Of a DNA stretch of 64,000 nt, positions 1-9,330 are shown piece after piece. Both the position numbers and the translations under genes were made by a program. The notes under the pieces were generated by a model, which worked only from the letters and a program-made list of their open reading frames with translations, was not told where the DNA came from and made no database searches. The first letter of the stretch is position 1. Every line of letters begins with the position of its first letter. The stretch is from Sanderia malayensis (lineage: Eukaryota; Cnidaria; Scyphozoa; Semaeostomeae; Pelagiidae): assembly GCA_013076295.1 (NCBI GenBank), contig RQOL01000399.1:1-64000 (forward strand), read 5' to 3'.

Positions 1-182
1 CCCCTTTCAACCCCACATACAATGGATGAGCTCGCTGCGTTCGCCTGTCTATCTATTATTAGGAAGCATTGACTGATAGGGCGCCTTCGTGCGCTGCACT
101 CGCTTACGCTCATGCCCCTTTCAACCCCACGCACAATGAGTTAGATCGCTGCGCTCACCTGTCTATCCATTATCAAGAAATA

Positions 183-297
183 TTGACTGGTAGGGCGCAC
201 TTTTTGAGCTGCACTCGCTTACGCTCATGCCCCTTTCAGCCCCACGTACAATGGGTGAGCTCGCTGCGCTCGCCTGTCTATCTATTATCAGGAAACT
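183..297 (+). repeat. Representative full-length 115-bp monomer
   Basis: This unit runs from one TTGACTG motif to the base before the next and is exactly 115 bp. The order within a modal monomer is: 1-11 TTGACTGATAG, 13-27 short inverted repeat, 25-36 CGCTGCACTCGC, 48-61 CCCCTTTCAACCCC, 61-72 CACGTACAATGG, 80-91 CGCTGCGCTCGC, 97-108 TATCTATTATCA. This copy has TTGACTGG at the start and a T-rich loop in the inverted repeat, and it carries GAGCTC just before the second CGCTGC word. The choice of position 1 is arbitrary because the array is circularly permutable. Confidence 0.95.
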
Positions 298-400
298 TTG
301 GCTGATAGGGTGCCTTTCATGCGCTGCACTCGCTTACGCTCATGCCCCTTTCATCCCCATGTACAATGGGTTAGCTCACTGCGCTCGCTTGTCTATCTAT

Positions 401-410
401 TATAAAAAAA
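401..410 (+). repeat. A-tract monomer variant (TATAAAAAAA replaces TATCAAGAAACA)
   Basis: At the tail of this monomer the usual TATCAAGAAACATTG is replaced by TATAAAAAAATTG, leaving a run of seven A. The same variant, with seven to eight A, is seen near 1,423, 15,517, 17,121, 20,405, 22,014, 32,237, 34,072, 36,362, 37,851, 40,481, 42,872, 44,360, 49,256, 50,630 and 59,468. It usually follows a CTCACTGCGCTCGCTTG monomer. The shared form and shared neighbour suggest a single origin followed by spread inside larger duplications, so it is a useful phase marker. Confidence 0.85.
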
Positions 411-1442
411 TTGACTGATAGGGCGCACTTTGTGCGCTGCACTCGCTTACACTCATGCACCTTTCAACCCCACGTACAATGGGTTAGATCGCTGTGCTCT
501 CCTGTCTATCTACTATCAAGAAAATTTGACTATTAGGGCGCACTTCGTGCACTGCATTTGCTTACGCTCATGCTCCTTTCACCCCCACGTACAGTGGGCT
601 AGATCGCTGCACTCACCCGTCTATCTTATATCAAGCAACATTGACTGATAGGGCACTTCGTGCGCTTCATTCATTTACGCTCATGCCCCTTTCAACCCCA
701 TGTACAATGGATGAGCTCGCTGCGCTCGCCTGTCTATCTTATTATCAGCAAACATTGACTGGTAGGGCTCACTTCATGCGCTGCACTCGCTTACGCTCAT
801 GCCCTTTCAACCCCACGTACAATGGGTGAGCTCGCTGCGCTCGCCTGTCTATCTATTATCAGGAAACATTGACTGGTAGGGCGCACCTCATGCACTGCAC
901 ACGCTTACGCTCATGCCCCTTTCAACCCCACATACAATGGATGAGCTCGCTGCGTTCGCCTGTCTATCTATTAATAGGAAGCATTGACTGATAGGGCGCC
1001 CTTCGTGCGCTGCACTCGCTTACGCTCATGCCCCTTTCAACCCACGTACAATGAGTTAGATCGCTGCGCTCACCTGTCTATCCATTATCAAGAAATATTG
1101 ACTGGTAGGGCGCACTTTTTGCGCTGCACTCGCTTACGCTCATGCCCCTTTCAGCCCCACATACAATGGGTGAGCTCGCTGCGCTCGCTGTTATCTATTA
1201 TCAGGAACATGGCTGATAGGGTGCATTCATGCGCTGGCACTCGCTTACGCTCATGCCCTTTCACCCCACGGACAATGGGTTAGATGCTGCGCTCGCCTGT
1301 CTATCTTTTATCAAGAAACATTGACTGGTACGGGCATTCGTGCACTTATTTGCTTACGCTCATGCCCCTTTCATCCCCATGTACAATGGGTTAGCTCACT
1401 GCGCTCGCTTGTCTATCTATTATAAAAAAATTGACTGATAGG

Positions 1443-1457
1443 GCGCACTTCGTGCGC
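1443..1457. other. Perfect short inverted repeat (potential hairpin), example of the per-monomer element
   Basis: GCGCAC, a TTC loop and GTGCGC form a perfect 6-bp stem with a 3-base loop. The same element sits at monomer positions 13-27 throughout the array. Variants include a TTT loop (stem intact), GCGCCC on the left arm (one mismatch), ATGCGC on the right arm (stem of 5 with a 5-base loop) and GGGGCAC/GTGC forms with a 4-bp stem. The core CAC-TTC-GTG is the part most often kept. It could fold as a small hairpin in single-stranded DNA or in a transcript. A function, such as protein binding or RNA structure, is inference only. Confidence 0.7.
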
Positions 1458-1559
1458 TGCACCCGCTTACGCTCATGCACCTTTCAACCCCACGTACAAT
1501 GGGTTGCATCACTGCGCCTCTCCTGTCTATCTATTATCACGAAAACATTGACTGATAGG

Positions 1560-3060
1560 TCGCCCTTAGTGTGCTGCACCCGCTTAGACTCATGCCCTTT
1601 CAACCCCCACGTACATGAGTTGGATCGCTGGGCTCGCCTGTCTACCTATTATCAAGAAACATTGAGTGATAGGACGCAAGTCAGGGGCTGCATTCGCTTA
1701 TGTTAATGCCCCGTTCAACCCCATGTACAATGGGATAGCTCGAAGCGTTCACCTGTCTATCCATTATTAAGAAACCTTGACTGATAGGGCGCCCTTTGTG
1801 CGCTGCACTCGCTTACCCTCATGCCCCTTTCAACCCCACGTACAATGGATTAGATCACTGCGCTCGCCTGTCTATCTATTATCAAGAACCCTTGACTGAT
1901 AGGGGCACTTCGTGCACTTCGTTCGCTTACGCTCAAGCCCCTTTCAACCCCACGTACAATGGATTGCATCGCTGCGCTCTCCTGTCTATCTATTATCAGG
2001 AAACATTGACTGATAGGTCGCCTTTCGTGCGCTGCACCCGCTTACACTCATGCCAGTTTCAACCCAACGTACAACCGTTTAGATCACTGCGCTCTCTTGT
2101 CTATCTATTATCAGGAAACATTGACTGATAGGGCGCACTTCGTGCGCTGCACTCACTTATGCTCATGCCCCTTTCAACCCCACGTACAATCGGTTGGATC
2201 GCTGCGCTTGCCTGTTTATCTTTTATCAAGAAACATCGACCGATAGGGCGCCCTTCGTGCGCTGCACTCGCTTACGCTCATGCCCCTTTCAACCCCACGT
2301 AGAATGGATTAGATCGCTGCGCTCTCCTGTCTATCTATTATCAAGAAACTTTGACTGATATGGCGCACTTTGTGCGCTGCATTCGGTTACGCTCATGCTC
2401 CTTTGAACCCCATGTAGAAATGGGATAGCTAGTTGCACTCGCCTGTCAATCTATTATCAAGAAACATTGACTGGAAGGGCGCACCTGATGCGCTGCACTC
2501 GCTTACGCTCATGCCCCTTTGAACCCCACATACAATGGATGAGCTCGCTGCGCTCGCCTGTCTATCTATTATTAGGAAACATTGACTGATAGGGCGCCCT
2601 TCGTGCGCTGCACTCGCTTACGCTCATGCCCCTTTCAACCCCATGTACAATGGGTGAGCTTGCTGCGCTCGCCTTTTTATCTATTATCAGGAAACATTGA
2701 CTGATGGGGGGCCCTTCGTGCGCTGCACTCGCTTACGCTGATGCCCCTTTCAACCCCACGTACAATGGGTTAGATTGTTGTGCGCGCCTGTCTATCTATT
2801 ATCAAGAAACGTTGACTGGTAGGGCGCACTTCATGCGCTGCACTCGCTTACGCTCATGCCACTTTCAACCCCACGTACAATGGATGAGCTCGCTGCGCTC
2901 GCCTGTCTATCTATTATCAGGAAACATTAACTGATAGGGGCCCTTTGTGCGCTGCACTCTCTTATGCTCATGCCCCTTTCAACTCCAATTACAATGAGTT
3001 AGATCGCTATGCTCGCCTGTCTATCCATTATCAGCAAACATTGACTGATAGGGCGCCCTT
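1560..3060 (+). repeat. HOR block shared with about 45,050-46,680
   Basis: The monomer order here is reproduced near 45,050-46,680. Markers include the AGGACGCAAGTCAGGGG monomer (about 1,672 and 45,168), the GCTCGAAGCGTTCACC monomer (about 1,738 and 45,236), CCAGTTTCAACC monomers carrying GTACAACCG, and a GACTGATGGGGG monomer (about 2,699 and 46,311). The offset changes from about 43.50 to about 43.61 kb because the distal copy has one extra CCAGTTTC monomer. No gene is present. Confidence 0.75.
2224..2963 (+). repeat. Proximal copy of a 740-bp segment duplicated 1,678 bp downstream
   Basis: This segment matches 3,902-4,641 at a constant offset of 1,678 bp. It includes the CATCGACCGATAGG monomer, the TTGACTGATATGG monomer, the variant with GTAGAAATGGG and the CTTTTTATC monomer. 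Similarity stops at about 2,224 on the left and about 2,964 on the right, where the left copy has CAATTACAATG and the right copy has CACGTACAATG. Confidence 0.75.
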
Positions 3061-5240
3061 CGTGCGCTGCACTCGCTTACGCTCATGCCCCTTTCAACCC
3101 CACGTACAATGAGTTAGATCGCTGCGCTCACCTGTCTATCCATTATCAAGAAATATTGACTGGTAGGGTGCACTTCTTGCGCTGCACTCGCTTACGCACA
3201 TGCCCCTTTCAACCCCACGTACAATGGGTGAGCTCGCTGCGCTCGCCTGTCTATCTATTATCAAGAAGCATTGACTGATAGGGCGCCCTTCATGTGCTGC
3301 ACTCGCATACGCTCATGCCCCTTTCAACCCCATGTACAATGGGATAGCTAGGGTACTGGTAGGGCGCACTTCATGCGCTCCACTCGCTTACGCTCATGTC
3401 CCTTTCAACCCCATGTACAATGGGATAGCTTGCTGCCCTCGCCTGTCTATCTATTATCAGGAAACATTGACTGATAGGGAGCACTTCACACGCTGCATTC
3501 GCTTGTGCTCATGCCACTTTTATCCCCACGTACAATGCATGAGCTCGCTGGGCTCGCCTGTCTATCTACTATCAGGAAACATTGACTGATAGGGGCCCTT
3601 TGTGCGCTGCACTCACTTATGCTCATGCCCCTTTCAACCCCAGGTACAATTGGTTAGATCGCTGCGCTCGCCTGTCTATCTATTATCAAGAAACATTGAC
3701 AGATAGGTTCATGCCTCGATTACGCTCATGCCCCTTTCAACCCCATGTACAATGGGATAGGTCGCTGCCCTTGCCTGTCTATCTATTATCAAGAAACATT
3801 GACTGATAAGGCGCACTTCATGCGCTGCACTTGCTTACCCTCATGCCCCTTTCAACCCCACGTACAATGGGTTAGATCACTGCGCTCGCCTGTCTATCTA
3901 TTATCAAGAAACATCGACCGATAGGGCGCCCTTCGTGCGCTGCACTCGCTTACGCTCATGCCCCTTTCAACCCCACGTAGAATGGATTAGATCGCTGCGC
4001 TCTCCTGTCTATCTATTATCAAGAAACTTTGACTGATATGGCGCACTTTTTGCGCTGCATTCGGTTACGCTCATGCTCCTTTGAACCCCATGTAGAAATG
4101 GGATAGCTAGTTGCACTCGCCTGTCAATCTATTATCAAGAAACATTGACTGGAAGGGCGCACTTGATGCGCTGCACTCGCTTACGCTCATGCCCCTTTGA
4201 ACCCCACATACAATGGATGAGCTCGCTGCGCTCGCCTGTCTATCTATTATTAGGAAACATTGACTGATAGGGCGCCCTTCGTGCGCTGCACTCGCTTACG
4301 CTCATGCCCCTTTCAACCCCATGTACAATGGGTGAGCTTGCTGCGCTCGCCTTTTTATCTATTATCAGGAAACATTGACTGATAGGGGGCCCTTCGTGCG
4401 CTGCACTCGCTTTCGCTGATGCCCCTTTCAACCCCACGTACAATGGGTTAGATTGTTGTGCTCGCCTGTCTATCTATTATCAAGAAACGTTGACTGGTAG
4501 GGCGCACTTCATGCGCTGCACTCGCTTACGCTCATGCCACTTTTAACCCCACGTACAATGGATGAGCTCGCTGCGCTCGCCTGTCTATCTATTATCAGGA
4601 AACATTGACTGATAGGGGCCCTTTGTGCGCTGCACTCTCTTACGCTCATGCCCCTTTCAACCCCACGTACAATGAGTTAGATCGCTGCGCTCACCTGTCT
4701 ATCCATTATCAAGAAATATTGACTGGTAGGGTGCACTTCTTGCGCTGCACTTGCTTACGCTCATGCCCCTTTCAACCCCATGTACAATGGGATAGGTCGC
4801 TGCCCTTGCCTGTCTATCTATTATCAAGAAACATTGACTGATAAGGCGCACTTCATGCGCTGCACTCACTTATGCTCATGCCCCTTTCAACCCCACGTAC
4901 AATGGGTTGGATCGCTGCGCTCGCCTGTCTATCTATTATCAAGTAACATTGGCTGGTAGGGCGCACTTCATGCGCTGCACTTGCTTACGCTCATGCGCCT
5001 TTCAACCCCACGTACAATGGGCAAGCGCGCTGCACTAGCCTTTCTATCTATTATCAGGAAACATTGACTGATAGGGGGCCCTTCGTGCGCTGCACTCGCT
5101 TATGCTCATGCCCCTTTCAACCCCACGTACAATGGGTTAGATCGCTGCGCTCGCCTGTCTATCTATTATCAAGAAACGTTGACTGATAGGGTGCCCTTTG
5201 TGCGCTGCACACGCTTACGCTCATGCCCCTTGCAACACCA
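3060..5240 (+). repeat. Satellite mosaic, including the distal copy (3,902-4,641) of the 740-bp segment
   Basis: This stretch is ordinary 115-bp satellite with no gene. Bases 3,332 to about 3,670 match 48,099 to about 48,435 (offset 44,767). Bases 3,582-3,806 also match 42,092-42,316 and 44,712-44,936, which belong to the G duplications. Bases 3,902-4,641 are the second copy of 2,224-2,963. The region therefore reuses monomer strings that sit in the right half of the window. Confidence 0.75.
3271..3351 (+). repeat. Truncated 81-bp monomer with the CTAGGGTACTGG junction
   Basis: After GGGATAGCT the monomer jumps to AGGGT and then ACTGGTAGGG. The 39 bases that normally lie between (the second CGCTGC word and the AT-rich tail) are replaced by five, a net loss of 34 bp. 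The same junction appears near 3,348, 7,667, 10,620, 13,687, 19,838, 24,734, 27,682, 29,947, 48,115, 54,058, 54,599, 56,526, 57,067, 59,892, 62,281 and 62,822. Identical breakpoints imply one founding event carried along by later amplification. Confidence 0.9.
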
Positions 5241-5290
5241 CGTACAATGGGTTAGATCGCTGCGCTCGCTTATCTATCTATTATCAGGAA

Positions 5291-5635
5291 ACATAGACTG
5301 ATAGGGAGCACTTCGCGCGCTGCATTCGATTGTGCTCATGCCCCTTTTATCCCCATGTACAATGCGTTAGCTCACTGCGCTCGCTTATCTATCTATTATC
5401 AGGAAACATAGACTGATAGGGAGCACTTCGCGCACTGCATTCGCTTGTGCTCATGCCCCTTTTATCCCCATGTACAATGGGTTAGCTCACTGCGCTCGCT
5501 TGTCTATCTATTATCAGGAAACATAGACTGATAGGGAGCACTTCGCGCGCTGCATTCGCTTGTGCTCATGCCCCTTTTATCCCCATGTACAATGGGTTAG
5601 CTCACTGCGCTCGCTTGTCTATCTATTATCAAGAA
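5291..5635 (+). repeat. Three consecutive near-identical monomers (local homogenisation)
   Basis: Three adjacent 115-bp units starting near 5,291, 5,406 and 5,521 all carry the rare combination ACATAGACTGATAGGGAGC, CTTCGCGCG or CTTCGCGCA, GCTTGTGCTC or GATTGTGCTC, and CCTTTTATCCCC. They differ at only a few bases, whereas adjacent monomers elsewhere usually differ at many. Two-unit versions occur at about 8,126-8,355, 14,146-14,375 and 30,405-30,635. This looks like single-monomer amplification inside an older HOR. Confidence 0.8.
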
Positions 5636-5639
5636 ACAT

Positions 5640-6330
5640 TGACTGATAGGGCACACTTCGCGCGCTGCATTCGCTTATGTTAATGCCTCGTTTAACCCCA
5701 TGTACAATGGGATAGCTCGCTGCGCTCACCTGTCTATCCATTATCAAGAAACATTGACTGATAGGGCGCCCTTTGTGCGCTGCACTCGCTTACCCTCATG
5801 CCCCGTTCAACCCCATGTACAATGGGATAGCTCGCTGCGCTCACCTGTCTATCCATTATCAAGAAACATTGACTGATAGGGCGCCCTTTGTGCGCTGAAC
5901 TCGCTTACCCTCATGCCCCTTTCAACCCCACGTACAATGGGTTAGATCGCTGTGCCCGCCTGTCTACCTATTATCAAGAAACATTGACTGATAGGATGCA
6001 CTTCGTGGGCTGCATTTGCTTACGTTCATGCCCCTTTCAACCCCATGTGCAATGGGTTAGATCGCTGCACTCTCCTGTCTATCAATTATAAAGAAACATT
6101 GACTGATAGGGCGCCCTTCGTGCACTGCACTCGCTTAAGCTCATGCCCCTGTTCAACCCCATGTACAATGGGATAGCTCGTTGTGCTCGCCTATCTATCT
6201 ATTATCAAGAAACATTGACTGATAGGGGCACTTCATGCACTGCACTCGCTTACGTTCATGCCCCTTTCAACCCCATGTGCAATGGGTTAGATCGCTGCGC
6301 ACTCCTGTCTTCTATTATCAAGAAACATTG
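5640..6330 (+). repeat. Block shared with E1 and E2 (about 24,970 and 27,918 onward)
   Basis: From the GGGCACACTTCGCGCG monomer onward, this segment matches 24,970-25,660 (offset about 19,329) and the same part of E2 a further 2,948 bp on. It includes monomers with CTTACCCTCATG, CTTACGTTCATG, CATGTGCAATGGG and CTTAAGCTC. At about 6,308 the local copy lacks four bases of CTATCTATT that the other copies keep. No gene is present. Confidence 0.75.
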
Positions 6331-9330
6331 ACCGGTAGGGCACACTTCATGCGCTGCACTCGCTTACGCCCATGCCCCTTTCAACCCCACGTACAACGGA
6401 TGAGCTCGCTGCGCTCGCCTGTCTATCTATTATCAGGAAACATTGACTGATAGGGCCCCCTTCGTGCGCTGCACTCACTTACGCTCATGCCGCTTTCACT
6501 CCCATGTACAATGGGTGAGCTCGCTGCCCTTGCCTGTCTATCTATTATCAAGAAACATGACTGATAAGGCGCACTTCATGCGCTGCATTCGCTTATGCTC
6601 ATGCCCCTTTCAACCCCACGTACAATCGGTTGGATCGCTGCGCTCGCCTGTCTATCTTTTATCAAGAAACATCGACCGATAGGGCGCCCTTCGTGCGCGG
6701 CACTCGCTTACGCTCATGCCCCTTACAACCCCACGTACAATGGGATAGCTCGTTGCGCTCTCCTGTCTATCTATTATCAGGAAACATTGACTGATAGGAC
6801 GCAAGTCGTGGGCTGCATTCGCTTATGTTAATGCCCCGTTCAACCCCATGTACAATGGGTTAGATCGTTGCGCTCGTCTGTCTATCTATTATCAAGAAGC
6901 ATTGACTGGTAGGGCGCACTTCATGCACTGCACTCGTTACGTTCATGCCCCTTTCAACCCCATGTGCAATGGGTTAGATCGCTGCGCACTCCTGTCTATC
7001 TATTATCAAGAAACATTGACCGGTAGGGCACACTTCATGCGCTGCACTCGCTTACGCCCATGCCCCTTTCAACCCCACGTACAACGGATGAGCTCGCTGC
7101 GCTCGCCTGTCTATCTATTATCAGGAAACATTGACTGATAGGGCCCCCTTCGTGCGCTGCACTCACTTACGCTCATGCCGCTTTCACTCCCATGTACGAT
7201 GGGTGAGCTCGCTGCCCTTGCCTGTCTATCTATTATCAAGAAACATTGACTGATAAGGCGCACTTCATGCGCTGCATTCGCTTATGCTCATGCCCCTTTC
7301 AACCCCACGTACAATCGGTTGGATCGCTGCGCTCGCCTGTCTATCTTTTATCAAGAAACATCGACCGATAGGGCGCCCTTCGTGCGCTGCACTCGCTTAC
7401 GCTCATGCCCCTTACAACCCCACGTACAATGGGTTCCATCGCTGCCCTCGCCTGTCTGTCTATTATCAAGAAACATTGACTGGTAGGGCGCACTTCATGC
7501 GCTGCACTCGCTTATGCTCATGCCCCTTTCAACCCCACGTGGAATGGGTTAGATCGCTGCGCTCTCCTGTCTATCTATTATCAAGAAACATTGACTGATA
7601 GGGGCACTTCGTGCGCTTTATTCATTTACGCTCATGCCTCTTTCAACCCCATGTACAATGGGATAGCTAGGGTACTGGTAGGGCGCACTTCATGCGCTGC
7701 ATTCGCTCAAGCTCATGCCCCTTTCAACCCCTTGTACAATGGAATAGCTTGCTGCACTCGCCTGTCTATCTATTATCAAGAAACATTGGCTGGTAGGGCA
7801 CACTTCATGCGCTGCACTAGCTTACGCTCATGCGCCTTTCAACCCCACGTACAATGGGCGAGCGCGCTGCACTAGCCTTTCTATCTATTATCAGGAAACA
7901 TTGACTGATAGGGGGCCCTTCGTGCGTTGCACTCGCTTATGCTCATGCCCCTTTCAACCCCATGTACAATGGGTTAGATCGCTGCGCGCGCCTGTCTATC
8001 TATTATCAAGAAACATTGACTGATAGGGCGCCCTTTGTGCGCTGCACACGCTTACGCTCATGCCCTTGCAACACCACGTACAATGGGTTAGATCGCTGCG
8101 CTCGCTTATCTATCTATTATCAGGAAACATAGACTGATAGGGAGCACTTCGTGCGCTGCATTCACTGGTGCTCATGCCCCTTTTATCCCCAAGTACAATG
8201 GGTTAGCTCACTGCGCTCGCTTGTCTATCTATTATCAGGAAACATAGACTGATAGGGAGCACTTCGCGCGCTGCATTCGCTTGTGCTCATGCCCCTTTTA
8301 TCCCCATGTACAATGGGTTAGCTCACTGCGCTCGCTTGTCTATCTATTATCAAGAAACATTGACTGATAGGGCACACTTCCTGTGCTGCACTCGCTTATG
8401 CTCATGCCCCTTTCAACCCCACATACAATGGGTCAGCCCGCTGCGCTCGCCTGTCTATCTATTATCAAGAAACATTGACTGATAGGGCGCCCTTCATGCG
8501 CTGCACTCGCTTACGCTCATGGGCCTTTCAACCACACGTACAATGGGTGAGCTGGCTGCGCTCGCCTTTCTATCTATTATCAGGAAACATTGACTGATAG
8601 GTCGCCTTTCGTGCGCTGCACCCGTATACACTCATGCCAGTTTCAACCCCACGTACAACCGTTTAGATCACTGCGCTTTCCTGTCTATCTATTATCAAGA
8701 AGCATTGACTGATAGGGCGCACTTCGTGCGCTGCACTCACTTATGCTCATGCCCCTTTCAACCCCATGTACAATGGGTGAGCTTGCTGCGCTCGCCTTTT
8801 TATCTATTATCAGGAAACATTGACTGATAGGGGGCCCTTCGTGCGCTGCACTCGCTTACGCTGATGCCCCTTTCAACCCCACATACAATGGGTTAGATTG
8901 CTGCGCTCGCCTGTCTATCTCTTTTCAAGAATCATTGACTGACAGGGCGCCCTTCATGCACTGCACTCGCTTACACTCATGCACCTTTCAACCCCACGTA
9001 CAATGGGTTAGATCGCTGCGCTCTCCTGTCTATCTATTATCAAGAAACATTGACTAATAGGGCGCACTTCGTGCACTGCATTTGCTTACGCTCATGCTCC
9101 TTTCAACCCCACGTACAGTGGGCTAGATCACTGCACTCGCCCGTCTATCTTATATCAAGCAACATTGACTGATAGGGGCACTTCGTGCGCTTCATTCATT
9201 TGCGCTCTTGCCCCTTTCAACCCCATGTACAATGGATGAGCTCGCTGCGCTCGCCTGTCTATCTATTATCAGCAAACATTGGCTGATAGGGTGCACTTCA
9301 TGCGCTGCACTCGCTTACGCTCATGCCCCT
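6330..9330 (+). repeat. Higher-order repeat H1 (about 3.0 kb)
   Basis: This is the first of three adjacent copies of a long HOR. Ordered landmarks are the CCTTACAACCCC monomer, the GGTTCCATCGCTGCC monomer, the truncated CTAGGGTACTGG unit (7,667), the GGGGGCCC/CGTTGC monomer (about 7,911), two ACATAGACTG monomers, the CCTGTGCTGC monomer (about 8,380), CCAGTTTC monomers and the CGCCCGTCTATCTTATATC monomer. It contains an internal six-monomer duplication (6,595 and 7,284, offset 689 bp). The right boundary at 9,330 is set by the composite monomer that opens H2. Confidence 0.75.

Larger units (their letters stand above)
1..1560 (+). repeat. Mosaic segment with a 915-bp internal duplication
   Basis: Bases 1 to about 340 match 916 to about 1,255 at an offset of 915 bp, about eight monomers. 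Bases about 340-440 then match about 1,360-1,460 at an offset of about 1,020 bp, because the second copy carries one extra monomer. The second copy is also closely matched by 35,850-36,400 and 39,970-40,510, so it belongs to a block found three times in the window. Around 1,186-1,330 several bases are missing relative to the other copies, for example one C of CCCC and one base of AAACATTGG. Confidence 0.75.

Noticed and set aside
390..420. Bacterial-type promoter (TATTAT and TTGACT words)
   Set aside because: TATTAT precedes TTGACT, the reverse of the required order. Going to the next unit, the spacing is about 95 bases. The words are satellite sequence repeated hundreds of times.
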